NCBI RefSeq assembly: GCF_002088945.1
Contig: NZ_NCSU01000016.1
Location: 1-64,000, forward strand
Direction of reading: 5' to 3'
Length of the DNA: 64,000 nt
Source of the DNA: Henriciella pelagia
Lineage (GTDB): Bacteria > Pseudomonadota > Alphaproteobacteria > Caulobacterales > Hyphomonadaceae
Position 1 is the stretch's first letter, and each line of letters begins with the position of its first letter. Positions 18,795 through 27,521 of this stretch are shown in pieces. The notes under the pieces are model-generated. The model did not search any database, had not been told where the DNA came from, and saw only the letters and a program-made list of their open reading frames with translations. The translations under genes and the position numbers were made by a program.

Positions 18795-18812
18795 CCCAAA
18801 ATAACATTTGGG
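18795..18812 (+). promoter_or_regulatory. Hairpin overlapping the ribosome site of the TonB receptor
   Basis: CCCAAA (18795-18800) and TTTGGG (18807-18812) can pair around ATAACA. The right arm includes the first GGG of the GGGAGGA ribosome site, so folding would mask part of it. A role in translational control is inference, and six base pairs is a modest stem. Confidence 0.35.
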
Positions 18813-18820
18813 AGGAATTA

Positions 18821-21151
18821 ATGATGTTACGCTCGACGTTGTTGAGACGTTCGCTCGTGCTGGGCGCAAGTAGCCTGGCCTTTTCACTGAACGCGATCGC
18901 GCAGGAAGCCGGCTCTGAGCCGGCCGAGGATGATCGTCGCCTGCAGACCGTAACCGTTACTGCGCAAGGCCGCGAGGAGTCGCTCCAAGATGTTGGCGTG
19001 GCCGTTACCGCTCTGAGCGGTCAGGATATAACGACACGTGGAATCATCGACATTGAGAGCCTCGTTCCAGAAACTCCCGGCGTCACCCTGGCAGAATCGC
19101 CCTTCCAGCGCACCGTAGCGATCCGCGGCCTCGGCTCGACGGGTGGCAATCTCGGCATTGAACAGTCGGCACCCTTCTTCATTGATGGCGTCTTTGGCGG
19201 GCGTTCGGGCCAGTTTCTGGCCCCTTTTTTCGATCTTGAGGCCGTCGAGATCATTCGTGGCCCACAGGCCATATTCTTCGGCAAGAATGCGACAGCCGGC
19301 GCTGTCAGCATCAAGTCCGCACGGCCGACGGATGATTTCCTGGCCAGTCTGTCGGCAGGTTATGAGATCGAGAATGAAGGCTCCTTCGGTGAAGCCGTTA
19401 TTTCAGGACCGTTCACCGATACACTACGCGGGCGTCTGGCCGTTCGCTACACAGACCGCGGCGACTATCTGCGTGACACATCGACTGGCGGGGGCGCTGG
19501 CGGGTATGAGGAAACCGCCATCCGCGGCGGGCTGGAATGGGACCTCAGCTCCGATATTGAGGCCTATCTCAAATACGAGCATGCAGAGCGTGAAGCGAGC
19601 CGTCGGTTCCAGCTCGCATGCGCCAATCCGGAAGTGACGGAAATCGCCGGGCCGTTCGGTGCGGTCGTGGAATGCGTACTGGATGACAGGCTGTCTTCCG
19701 GCGCGGCATTCGGCCCCCTGTCCCAGACCTATCCGCCCGGAGGAGACCAATCGGAGAATGAGACAGAGAATGTTGCCCTGCAGGTCGACTGGGCGCTTGG
19801 CGCTCATTCCTTGGAACTGATCAGTGGTTACTCCTCATATGGCATGCAGTTCACGGACGGACTGGACCGCAGCGCCATTGGTCTGGCAGCGTCGACAACG
19901 GATGAGACATTCGAGCAATGGTCCCAGGAAGTCCGGCTCATTTCGCCAAGCGGCGGACAATTCGAGTATGTGCTCGGCGCCCTCTATCTCGAGCAGACAC
20001 ATGAAGCCCTGCAGAGCATCACCCAGCCAATTCCGTCAGATCCCATGCTCCTCGCTGCGCTGGGCCTCACGACGCCGCCCAATCCGCCTTTCCTTACCGA
20101 TGTCATCGACGCCACGCAGGAAGCGGAAGCCTATTCACTCTTCGCAGAACTGACCTGGAACTTCACCGATTCCTTCCGCGTATCGGCCGGCGCGCGCTAT
20201 ACGAGTGAGGAAAAGGATTTCGACCCAAACGTTTTCCGCTACTTCGGTCCCGTCGCCACGCAGACTACTGTGCATAATTTTGCATCCGCTACCGCTGACC
20301 AGGTTTTCACCTTCGAGAATCCCGGCGATGCTGAAGCGCTCCGCCGTGATGAGGAAAGCCTCGATCCTGTCGTCACGGCAGAATGGGAAGCGGCGGACGA
20401 TGTGCTGCTCTATGCGACGTACGCGAAGGGCACCAAGGCTGGTGGGTACGAATTCTTCGCACGCGGTCTTTTCCTTCCGCTACCTGCCAATTTCCTCAGC
20501 ATCGAGGAAGAGGAAGCCACGAATTATGAGCTAGGTTTCAAGTCGACCCTGGCTGAAGGGCGCGCGAGGCTCAATGGCGCGGTATTCCTCACAGAGATTG
20601 ACGGATTTCAAAACCAGGTCGTGAACACCCAGATCATTGGCTTCGAGACGTTCAATGCCGATGCTGAAATCTTTGGTGTGGAAATGGATGGCGTCTTCAA
20701 TATCACCGACACTTACCAGCTTGGCGGGTCATTCAGCTATCTCGACACTGAGTACAAGGAGCTGTTCACCGGCAATCCTCTGCCCTTCGCCCCTGAGTTC
20801 TCAGGCAATCTCTATCTTGCCGGTCACCGTTCGCTCGGCAGCACCGGCTGGCAACTCAACACACGCCTGCAGGCTAACCATACCGGCGAGATGTCATTTG
20901 ACGGTACGAATGCCGAGCCAGACAGGGCTGATGCCTACACTCTGATTGATTTGCGCATTGGGTTGGAATCGGAACGGAGTGGCTGGGAGATTGCGGTGAA
21001 TGCCAAGAATCTCACCGATGAGGACGATATTCTCCTCTATAGCGCGCCGACCTTTCTCAGCAATCAGCCGCAATACGCCGCTGCCAACCCCAGGGGCCCC
21101 CTGGTCGGTGAAGGCCGAACGATCATGCTACAAGTAAGGAAAGACTTCTGA
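18821..21151 (+). CDS. TonB-dependent outer-membrane receptor (aromatic pathway)
   Basis: The 776-residue protein has a signal peptide (about residues 1-27, cleavage after AIA) and a TonB-box-like LQTVTVTA. Its plug domain has VAIRGLGSTGG and VEIIRGPQAIFFGKNATAGAVSIKSARP, and a full 22-strand barrel ends in LQVRKDF. These receptors import scarce substrates across the outer membrane using TonB energy. GGGAGGA precedes ATG-ATG at 18821. It lies between the LysR gene and the oxygenase reductase and has its own ATAC-N7-GTAT site, so the substrate is probably the aromatic compound handled by this cluster. That substrate link is inference. Confidence 0.9.
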   Translation: MMLRSTLLRRSLVLGASSLAFSLNAIAQEAGSEPAEDDRRLQTVTVTAQGREESLQDVGVAVTALSGQDITTRGIIDIESLVPETPGVTLAESPFQRTVAIRGLGSTGGNLGIEQSAPFFIDGVFGGRSGQFLAPFFDLEAVEIIRGPQAIFFGKNATAGAVSIKSARPTDDFLASLSAGYEIENEGSFGEAVISGPFTDTLRGRLAVRYTDRGDYLRDTSTGGGAGGYEETAIRGGLEWDLSSDIEAYLKYEHAEREASRRFQLACANPEVTEIAGPFGAVVECVLDDRLSSGAAFGPLSQTYPPGGDQSENETENVALQVDWALGAHSLELISGYSSYGMQFTDGLDRSAIGLAASTTDETFEQWSQEVRLISPSGGQFEYVLGALYLEQTHEALQSITQPIPSDPMLLAALGLTTPPNPPFLTDVIDATQEAEAYSLFAELTWNFTDSFRVSAGARYTSEEKDFDPNVFRYFGPVATQTTVHNFASATADQVFTFENPGDAEALRRDEESLDPVVTAEWEAADDVLLYATYAKGTKAGGYEFFARGLFLPLPANFLSIEEEEATNYELGFKSTLAEGRARLNGAVFLTEIDGFQNQVVNTQIIGFETFNADAEIFGVEMDGVFNITDTYQLGGSFSYLDTEYKELFTGNPLPFAPEFSGNLYLAGHRSLGSTGWQLNTRLQANHTGEMSFDGTNAEPDRADAYTLIDLRIGLESERSGWEIAVNAKNLTDEDDILLYSAPTFLSNQPQYAAANPRGPLVGEGRTIMLQVRKDF

Positions 21152-21271
21152 AGCAGTAATGGAACTGCGCCACAGGACACTCAGACAAGATTTCAGGACG
21201 ATTTGGGCTGCGGTCCGAAACCACCGTCCCCTAGCATCAGGAATGACTTGAACTTGGTCAGGGAGATCCTT

Positions 21272-22237
21272 GTGGCGCAGACGATCACAGCAGAAGTATC
21301 AAACAAGACTCAAGTGGCGCGGAATGTCTTTGCCTTTGAGCTGCGCGTACCCGCAGAAGCCTTTCAAACTGCCGAAGCGGGGGCGCATATCGATGTCCAT
21401 GTCGCCGACGGCTTGATCCGCCAATACTCTCTGGTCGAGCCTGCAGGGCCTGGCGACGACGCTTACCGCATCGCGGTTCTCCGCGAGCCTGATGGCCGTG
21501 GTGCGTCCCTTGCGCTTTGCGATCGTGTCATGACTGGCGACCAGGTCGAGATTTCTTCACCGCGAAATCATTTCCGCCTTGATGCCGGTCAGGGGCACTA
21601 TTGTCTGATTGGCGCCGGAATCGGCGTTACTCCAATCCTTTCAATGGCCCATGCGCTACATGCACGCAGCGGTTCCTTCGAGGTCCATCTATGTGCCCGT
21701 TCGCCCGACCATCTTGCCTTTTATCACGAGATAAGGTCTGCGGCCTGGGCAGGGCGCGTTCACTATCATTTTAGTCAAGAAACCACTTCCGGACGCCTCG
21801 ACCTGGCAGCATTTCTACCCGGCCTCAATGCTGGCACCCAGCTTTACGTCTGCGGTCCCGAAAGGTTTCTGGACGAGGTATCAAATTTGACGCGCGGATG
21901 GTCGGCCGGAAGGGTTCGCCAGGAACGCTTTTCGGCATCTGCGAACGCGACAGTTGAAAGCGGGACTGGAAGCTTTGAAATTGCAATCAAGAGCACAGGA
22001 CAGGTCTTCTCCGTCGGTTCAGACCAATCTATTCTCGAAGTGCTTGAAGCCAATGGTTTCGATATAGACGTTTCCTGCACAGAAGGCGTCTGCGGGACAT
22101 GCCTGACAGGAGTCGTGGAAGGCAAACCAGTCCATCGCGACTCCTGCCTCTACGAAGAGGAACAGGCTGAAGGAAAAATCATGGCAGTCTGCGTGTCGCG
22201 CGCGAAACCTAATTCAACGCTCGTGCTGGATCTTTAA
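21272..22237 (+). CDS. Rieske oxygenase reductase (VanB/phthalate dioxygenase reductase type)
   Basis: The 321-residue flavo-iron-sulfur protein takes electrons from NAD(P)H to a terminal Rieske oxygenase. Order of domains is an FMN-binding barrel (RQYSLVEPAG), a nucleotide domain (YCLIGAGIGVTPILSMA, LYVCGPERF) and a C-terminal plant-type [2Fe-2S] domain (CTEGVCGTCLTGVV with the distal cysteine in HRDSC). I choose the GTG at 21272 because GGGAG precedes it and the length then matches VanB. An in-frame TTG at 21203 would add 23 residues. It converges on the AraC gene with overlapping stop codons. The likely partner is the Rieske oxygenase at 30184-31572. Confidence 0.9.
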   Translation: MAQTITAEVSNKTQVARNVFAFELRVPAEAFQTAEAGAHIDVHVADGLIRQYSLVEPAGPGDDAYRIAVLREPDGRGASLALCDRVMTGDQVEISSPRNHFRLDAGQGHYCLIGAGIGVTPILSMAHALHARSGSFEVHLCARSPDHLAFYHEIRSAAWAGRVHYHFSQETTSGRLDLAAFLPGLNAGTQLYVCGPERFLDEVSNLTRGWSAGRVRQERFSASANATVESGTGSFEIAIKSTGQVFSVGSDQSILEVLEANGFDIDVSCTEGVCGTCLTGVVEGKPVHRDSCLYEEEQAEGKIMAVCVSRAKPNSTLVLDL

Positions 22238-23142
22238 CCCTTCCGTTTCTGCTTGCGGTAGGCATTTGGACTCACGCCGATCATCCGTTTGAAAGCCTTG
22301 TGGAACGACGCGTCGGACTTGTAGCCCACTTCAAAGGCGATTTCCGAGACTGACAGCTCATTGGCCCGAAGCAGCCGGGTTGCCCGGGCCATGCGGATCC
22401 TGGTCAGATAGTCGACCGGTGTCTGATCAACAATCTCGCGGAAGCGCTGTGCAAACACAGACCGCGACAGGCCGGCCTGACTGGCAAGACGGTCGAGCGT
22501 CCAAGCCTCATCGGGGTTTTCATGGATGGCCAGAAGCGCCTTCCTGATATGAGGATCGCCGACACCAGCGGCCGCGTTGAGCCCGTCCGATTTGAGACTT
22601 CTCAGCACATATTCGAGAAGAATTATCGCGGCGACCTCTGCAAGCCTATGGGTAATCTGGGTGCGGTCTTCTTCGGGTGTGAGCGCATTCTCTCGGATCA
22701 GGCTGAAGATCAGGTCGAGCTGACGCTCCTGGCGCATTTCAGCACGACTTAGAACGATGATGTCCGGAACGATATCGGGGAGCGGATTCGACACGCTCGG
22801 CATACGGCCAGCAAAAATGACGGGCCCATCTCCATGAGGTGGATCAATCGGAAACGGCGGATCAAGGTGTCCTTGCCTGACGAGCGGATGACCGGGCGCA
22901 TGAAGGGTATGCATGCCTCCTTTTGGAAGACTGCAAAGCCCGCCCTTCTCGACTTGAACGGCCTTCCTGTCGCCTGATTGCACCATGATCGGGCCATCCT
23001 CGGGCAGATAGATGGCAGAGACCCCCGGAGCAGGAACCTCGTACCTTGTCCCGGGAACAAGTTGAACCAGACCAGCCACAAGTTCGGTCACGCGAATATT
23101 CGGAACAGCCACGAAGACTCCTGCTCTAGACGGGTCGGACAT
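22234..23142 (-). CDS. AraC-family regulator with cupin N-domain
   Basis: The 302-residue protein has an N-terminal AraC-type ligand domain of the cupin_6 group (SAIYLPEDGPIMVQSGDR, SLPKGGMHTLHAPG). Two helix-turn-helix motifs follow: WTLDRLASQAGLSRSVFAQRFREIV and VSEIAFEVGYKSDASFHKAFKRMIGVSPNAYR. The ATG at 23142 is preferred over an in-frame TTG at 23157, which would overlap the operator at 23151-23165. It diverges from the dioxygenase operon, so it may add a second layer of control there. The effector is unknown. Confidence 0.85.
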   Translation of the reverse strand: MSDPSRAGVFVAVPNIRVTELVAGLVQLVPGTRYEVPAPGVSAIYLPEDGPIMVQSGDRKAVQVEKGGLCSLPKGGMHTLHAPGHPLVRQGHLDPPFPIDPPHGDGPVIFAGRMPSVSNPLPDIVPDIIVLSRAEMRQERQLDLIFSLIRENALTPEEDRTQITHRLAEVAAIILLEYVLRSLKSDGLNAAAGVGDPHIRKALLAIHENPDEAWTLDRLASQAGLSRSVFAQRFREIVDQTPVDYLTRIRMARATRLLRANELSVSEIAFEVGYKSDASFHKAFKRMIGVSPNAYRKQKRKG

Positions 23143-23150
23143 GGCAAACG

Positions 23151-23165
23151 ATACCAAAACGGTAT
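23151..23165. promoter_or_regulatory. LysR operator (ATAC-N7-GTAT), copy 3
   Basis: ATACCAAAACGGTAT differs from copy 1 at one base. It lies 116 bases upstream of the dioxygenase ATG and directly upstream of the divergent AraC gene. A partial repeat, ending ACGGTAT, follows at about 23190-23196. It could be the weaker activation half-site seen at LysR promoters. Confidence 0.65.
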
Positions 23166-23280
23166 CCCCAACCCCGGAAAAAGGTATTAGACGGTATGAT
23201 GGCTGGATTTTACTCTGAGATCAATCACAGCCTGGGCCAATTGGGGTCAGGATTGGCAAGTAAGATGCGGAGGAGCAGTC

Positions 23281-24054
23281 ATGGCAAATAACAGGGCCGA
23301 CGAAGTGGTCAGCGCAATCGTGGAGGGCGTGCGTCATGCCGTCCGCGAAAAGGATGTCACCTTCGAGGAGTACCGTGCAGGTATCGCCTATCTGATGAAG
23401 ATCGCCCAATCCGGCGAACTGCCCCTGCTTGTGGACCTGTTCCTGAATTCGACCATTGTCAGCAATATCAATGAGAAAAACGCGCCTGGCGTATCGCCCT
23501 CCGACATGGAAGGGCCTTATTTCATCGAGGACGTTCCCGAAGTCGATGGCCAGCTCAAGGTGCTTGACGATGACCGCTGCGACCCGCTCCTGCTTCGCGG
23601 CACAATCCGCGACCAGGATGGAAATCCGCTTCCCGGCGCAACTGTTTTCGTCTGGTCCTCGACCCATGACGGCAAGTATGGCGGCATTCATGATGAGCTG
23701 CCAAAGGATCTCTATCGCGGCAAGCTCACAACCGATTCTGCCGGCCGCTATGAAGTGGAATCGCGCGTTCCTGTCCCCTATACAATTCCCAATACCGGTC
23801 CTGTCGGCGCCCTGCTTGAAATGATGGGCAGGCACACCTGGCGTCCGGCGCATGTCCACTACAAGATCCGCCATGACGGCTTTCAGGAACTGACGACCCA
23901 GGTCTATTTCGAGGGCGGTGACTATGTTGAGGACGATTGCTGCGAAGGGATCGTCCCGCCCGAATTCGTGAAGCCGGTCATAAGGGAGAACGGCAAGGTC
24001 GTCCTCGATGTCGACTTCACGGTCCAGCGCGCTGTCGAAACCGCATCAGCCTGA
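23281..24054 (+). CDS. Chlorocatechol-type intradiol 1,2-dioxygenase
   Basis: The 257-residue Fe(III) enzyme cleaves a catechol between its hydroxyls to a cis,cis-muconate. Ligands can be placed at Tyr133 (GKYGG), Tyr167 (PVPYTIP) and His191/His193 (WRPAHVHYKI). The N-terminal helical linker (residues 1-75) and the GPYF motif match the family. The length and the start (VVSAIVEGVRHAV, EYRAGIAYLMKIAQ) resemble chlorocatechol dioxygenases (about 250-260) more than catechol dioxygenases (about 300-310); hydroxyquinol 1,2-dioxygenase remains possible. It is the first gene of a plus-strand operon. GGAGGAGCAGTC precedes the ATG. Confidence 0.88.
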   Translation: MANNRADEVVSAIVEGVRHAVREKDVTFEEYRAGIAYLMKIAQSGELPLLVDLFLNSTIVSNINEKNAPGVSPSDMEGPYFIEDVPEVDGQLKVLDDDRCDPLLLRGTIRDQDGNPLPGATVFVWSSTHDGKYGGIHDELPKDLYRGKLTTDSAGRYEVESRVPVPYTIPNTGPVGALLEMMGRHTWRPAHVHYKIRHDGFQELTTQVYFEGGDYVEDDCCEGIVPPEFVKPVIRENGKVVLDVDFTVQRAVETASA

Positions 24055-24073
24055 TCGCAAGGGAGACTTTTTC

Positions 24074-24772
24074 ATGTGTCATGGTCATGCCGTCAAAGCG
24101 TTTCCGGCGCCCGCCCCGGCCGAGCCTTTCGACCGCACGGTCGCCGGTTTCACCTGGGGCGACCCGGCAGCAGAGAAAACAATCGCCGTCCTGCCCGATA
24201 TTTATGGCTGCAACCCATTTTATAAGGGCCTGTCGACATTGATGGCTCAGAAGGGAGCTCGCGTGCATCTCGTGGACACCTTTTACGGTCTCGGCGACTT
24301 GCCGGAAGCTACCCGGGAGGCTGCCTTTGCCCGCCGTAACAAGGTAGATGACAAAAGTTTCCTCGATCGGTTCGAGCAGTTCTGCCGTGAAGAGCAGGTG
24401 ACCGGTGTTGTCGGTTTCTGCCTGGGCGGTCTCTATATTTTCGAGCTTGCCCGCCGGGGTCTCTCAGCCGATCTGATCGGCCTTTACGGATTCCCACAGG
24501 GGCTTCCCAATGAGGACCCGCTTCCCGTCCCGTTCGACTATCTTCCGGAGGTTGACCAATCTTTCACCATGCTTGTCGGGCGCGATGACGATTCGGTCGG
24601 GCGCGACAATATCGAGAAACTGGAGAAAATGTCTCCGGAGGTGCGGGCCATGACGCTCAAGGTCTATGATGGGGTCGGCCATAATTTCCTGCCGCTGCTA
24701 GACAGCGACAAGCATAGCGAACGCGCCATTGCCGAAGACGCCAGGGACCGGATGCTGAGAACGCTTCTCTAG
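24074..24772 (+). CDS. Dienelactone hydrolase
   Basis: This 232-residue cytosolic alpha/beta hydrolase opens dienelactones to maleylacetate in the modified ortho pathway. The catalytic triad is visible: nucleophile Cys116 in GFCLGG, Asp near 171-173 in VGRDDD, and His203 in VGHNF. GGGAG precedes the ATG at 24074. The longer frame beginning inside the dioxygenase gene is rejected. It lies 19 bases after the dioxygenase gene, so the two are very likely co-transcribed. Confidence 0.9.
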   Translation: MCHGHAVKAFPAPAPAEPFDRTVAGFTWGDPAAEKTIAVLPDIYGCNPFYKGLSTLMAQKGARVHLVDTFYGLGDLPEATREAAFARRNKVDDKSFLDRFEQFCREEQVTGVVGFCLGGLYIFELARRGLSADLIGLYGFPQGLPNEDPLPVPFDYLPEVDQSFTMLVGRDDDSVGRDNIEKLEKMSPEVRAMTLKVYDGVGHNFLPLLDSDKHSERAIAEDARDRMLRTLL

Positions 24773-24832
24773 GCTGCAGATCAGGACAACGTACACAGAC
24801 ACTGTGCTCTCGTCTGAGAGCAGGAGGAAGAC

Positions 24833-25891
24833 TTGCGACCATTCACCTACACCGGACTGCCTGCCCGCGTCATCTTCGGGTCTGGAACGGTCTCCGTGCT
24901 CGCCGAAGAAATCAAGGCCCTCAAAGCGAGCCGCGCGCTTGTGCTGACGACTCCGCCCCAGGCCCCACAAGGTGAGCAGATCACCGAAGAACTCGGAAGC
25001 CTTGCTGCCGGCATGTTTACCCGTGCGGCAATGCATACCCCTGTCGCGGTGACGGAAGAAGCGATGAAGGCGTATGACAAAGCCGGTGCGGACTGCGTCG
25101 TCTCGATTGGCGGCGGATCGACGATCGGGCTCGGCAAGGCGATCGCGCTGCGAAACGGCACGCCTCAAATCGTTCTGCCCACGACCTATGCGGGCTCGGA
25201 AATGACGTCCATCATTGGTCAAACCGAGCAAGGCGAGAAAACCACACAAAAAACGCTCAAAGTCCTTCCGGAAACCGTCATTTACGATGTCAATTTCACT
25301 CTGTCGCTACCTGTGGGCATGAGCGTAACCAGCGGCATGAACGCAATCGCTCACGCGGTTGAGGCCCTCTACGCAGAACAAGCCAATCCCGTCCTCAGCC
25401 TCATGGCTGAAGAGGGTATATCGGCTCTTTTCGGGGCCCTGCCGCGTATTGTGGCTTCACCGCAGGACCCGGATGCCAGGAGCGATGCCCTTTATGGTGC
25501 CTGGCTCTGCGCGGTCTGCCTCGGTTCCGGCGGCGTCGCTTTGCACCACAAGCTCTGTCACGTGCTCGGCGGCTCGTTCGACTTGCCCCATGCCGAGACC
25601 CACACAATCGTGCTGCCTCATGCCCTCGCCTATAATGCCCCCGCAATACCGGACGCCATGACAGCGCTGAAGCGCGCAACGGGAAGTGATGATCCGGCGG
25701 GCAAGTTCTTCGACATCGCTCGCCAAGGCGGTGCGCCCGCTGGGCTCAGGGATCTGGGCATGCCTGAATCGGAAATCGACAGGGCCGTGGAAATCGCGTT
25801 CCGAAACCCGTACTTCAATCCAAGGCCACTCGAAGAAGCAGGGATCCGGCGTATTATCCGGGCCGCATGGGCTGGAGACCGGCCTTCATGA
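24833..25891 (+). CDS. Maleylacetate reductase
   Basis: This iron-alcohol-dehydrogenase-family enzyme reduces maleylacetate, and can remove a halogen from 2-chloromaleylacetate, giving 3-oxoadipate. The 352 residues match the family. Seen are SIGGGSTIGLGKAIALR for nucleotide binding, PTTYAGSEMT, the metal-site segment HKLCHVLGGSF and HTIVLPHALAYN. Translation appears to start at a TTG with a strong AGGAGGA site nine bases upstream; the next internal ATG would remove the N-terminal strands. Together with the two genes before it, it defines the chlorocatechol or hydroxyquinol branch. Confidence 0.9.
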   Translation: MRPFTYTGLPARVIFGSGTVSVLAEEIKALKASRALVLTTPPQAPQGEQITEELGSLAAGMFTRAAMHTPVAVTEEAMKAYDKAGADCVVSIGGGSTIGLGKAIALRNGTPQIVLPTTYAGSEMTSIIGQTEQGEKTTQKTLKVLPETVIYDVNFTLSLPVGMSVTSGMNAIAHAVEALYAEQANPVLSLMAEEGISALFGALPRIVASPQDPDARSDALYGAWLCAVCLGSGGVALHHKLCHVLGGSFDLPHAETHTIVLPHALAYNAPAIPDAMTALKRATGSDDPAGKFFDIARQGGAPAGLRDLGMPESEIDRAVEIAFRNPYFNPRPLEEAGIRRIIRAAWAGDRPS

Positions 25892-25970
25892 CCAGGCGAA
25901 GCGTACTCATACAACTCGTCTTGCCGAGACGCAGCGCCCCCGACCCAACCACGCGGCGGGAGGTTCCGTG

Positions 25971-26261
25971 ATGGATACGCTACCTGCCGCCTCACTTGCC
26001 GATGTGCAGCGTCCCATCTCATTCAGGCGCGCGCTTCTTGAGCCGGTTACGGTCAAGCGTGCCCTGAAAGTTGGCCTGCTGGTTGGCTCCATCCTTGTGC
26101 TGATCAATCAGGGCGACGGCATGATCGGGGGCGCCATCCCCCCTTACTGGAAGGTCCTCCTGACCTACTGCGTGCCCTATTGTGTCTCTTCATATTCTAC
26201 GGCCATGTTCATGGTCGAGCTCGGCCGAAAATCCTCTCGGCCGCAACGGCAGGACGCCTGA
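25971..26261 (+). CDS. NrtS-like small membrane protein
   Basis: The 96-residue protein has two hydrophobic helices, VGLLVGSILVLINQGD and YWKVLLTYCVPYCVSSYSTA. The conserved blocks LINQGD and LLTYCVPYCVS match the NrtS family, described as small nitrate/nitrite transporters. GGGAGG precedes the start; a GTG one codon upstream is an alternative. It sits inside the ring-cleavage operon, between maleylacetate reductase and a peroxiredoxin-like gene, where a nitrate transporter is unexpected. The name is a family resemblance only, and its substrate here is open. Confidence 0.65.
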   Translation: MDTLPAASLADVQRPISFRRALLEPVTVKRALKVGLLVGSILVLINQGDGMIGGAIPPYWKVLLTYCVPYCVSSYSTAMFMVELGRKSSRPQRQDA

Positions 26262-26263
26262 CC

Positions 26264-26812
26264 GTGCCGGTACTTCGTCCCGGTCAGCCTGCCCCGCCCC
26301 TGCAGTTCGGCCTTGCCGACGGCTCATCATGGAGCCTCGATGCGCAGGCGCCCGACATCTTCACCATGATTGTCTTCTACCGACATCGCCATTGCAGTGT
26401 CTGCAAGGAATACCTGAAAGCACTCGATGAGCTGCACGCAGATTTCGCTGCGCAAGGGACATCCTCTGTCGCCGTCTCCATGGGCTCGCGTGCCGATGCG
26501 AAAGCGTCTGTCAATGACCTTGACCTTTCAACCCTGCCGCTTGGACATGGACTGAGCCTGATGGCGGCAAGGGACTGGCAGCTCTTCCTGTCGGCCAGCC
26601 GACGCGAGACCGAACCTGCGCTGTTTTGCGAACCCGGCCTGTTTCTCGTCGACCGAAACCAGCGCCTCTACTTTGCCTCGATCCAGTCCATGCCATTTGG
26701 CCGGCCGGTCCTGGAACAGGTTCTCGACTGGATCCCGAAACTCGTCGAGCGCCGGACCGAGGCACGCGGTGAGGTCCCCATCGAACCAGCCATAGAAAGG
26801 GCAAAGGGCTGA
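26264..26812 (+). CDS. Peroxiredoxin-like (AhpC/TSA superfamily) protein
   Basis: The 182-residue protein has a thioredoxin-like fold as in the AhpC/TSA superfamily. The N-terminus is PVLRPGQPAPPLQFGLADG, the redox motif is VFYRHRHCSVCKEYLKAL (Cys-x-x-Cys, about residue 46) and LFLVDRNQRLYF lies in the C-terminal half. The GTG at 26264 lies two bases after the preceding stop, so translation is probably coupled. It may protect against peroxide made by uncoupled oxygenases; that is inference. Its specific partner is unknown. Confidence 0.65.
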   Translation: MPVLRPGQPAPPLQFGLADGSSWSLDAQAPDIFTMIVFYRHRHCSVCKEYLKALDELHADFAAQGTSSVAVSMGSRADAKASVNDLDLSTLPLGHGLSLMAARDWQLFLSASRRETEPALFCEPGLFLVDRNQRLYFASIQSMPFGRPVLEQVLDWIPKLVERRTEARGEVPIEPAIERAKG

Positions 26813-26813
26813 C

Positions 26814-27521
26814 ATGACAGAAAAGGTATATGCATCCGCCGAGGAAGCTCTGAATGGCATTGTTCGCGATGACATGCTCGTCTGTGCAGGCGGGTTTGGC
26901 CTCTGCGGAATGCCGGAAAGCCTCATCTATGCTCTTCAGGCAACCGGCGTAAAAGGGTTGAGCGTTGTATCGAACAATGCTGGCATTGACGGCATCGGAC
27001 TGTCACGGCTGATAGAGACGCGACAGATCAGCAAGATGATCTCGTCCTATGTCGGAAACAATAAGACATTCGAGAAGGCCTATCTCGCCGGCGAAATCGA
27101 ACTTGAGTTCTCGCCGCAGGGTACGATGTCGGAACGGCTGAGAGCCGGCGGCGCGGGGATTGCCGGCTTCTATACCAGAACTGGCGTCGGGACCGTCATT
27201 GCCGAAGGCAAACCGCTAATGGAGTTCGAGGGCGACACCTTTGTCCTTGAGCGGGGGATCCGTGCCGATCTTGCCCTTGTCCGCGCCGAAACCGCCGACA
27301 CTGAGGGCAATCTCGTCTACCGGAAGACGGCAAGAAACTTCAATCCGATGATGGCGATGTCAGGGAGGGTGACGGTCGCCGAGGTCGAGCGCATTGTTCC
27401 GGCCGGCACGCTTGATCCCGACCACATCCACACATCCGGAATCTTCGTGCAGAGGATCGTAAAATCCTCCCAAGCCAAGCGCATCGAATTCACGACCAAT
27501 CGTGAGCGGGAGACTGCCTGA
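26814..27521 (+). CDS. 3-oxoacid (3-oxoadipate) CoA-transferase subunit A
   Basis: The 235-residue subunit belongs to CoA-transferase family I. Seen are the N-terminal [16 protein letters not shown], the [11 protein letters not shown] segment and the [21 protein letters not shown] block. With subunit B it moves CoA from succinyl-CoA to 3-oxoadipate (or acetoacetate). Position after maleylacetate reductase, whose product is 3-oxoadipate, favours the oxoadipate role. Its TGA overlaps the ATG of subunit B by one base. No 3-oxoadipyl-CoA thiolase gene is seen in the window. Confidence 0.88.
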   Translation: MTEKVYASAEEALNGIVRDDMLVCAGGFGLCGMPESLIYALQATGVKGLSVVSNNAGIDGIGLSRLIETRQISKMISSYVGNNKTFEKAYLAGEIELEFSPQGTMSERLRAGGAGIAGFYTRTGVGTVIAEGKPLMEFEGDTFVLERGIRADLALVRAETADTEGNLVYRKTARNFNPMMAMSGRVTVAEVERIVPAGTLDPDHIHTSGIFVQRIVKSSQAKRIEFTTNRERETA

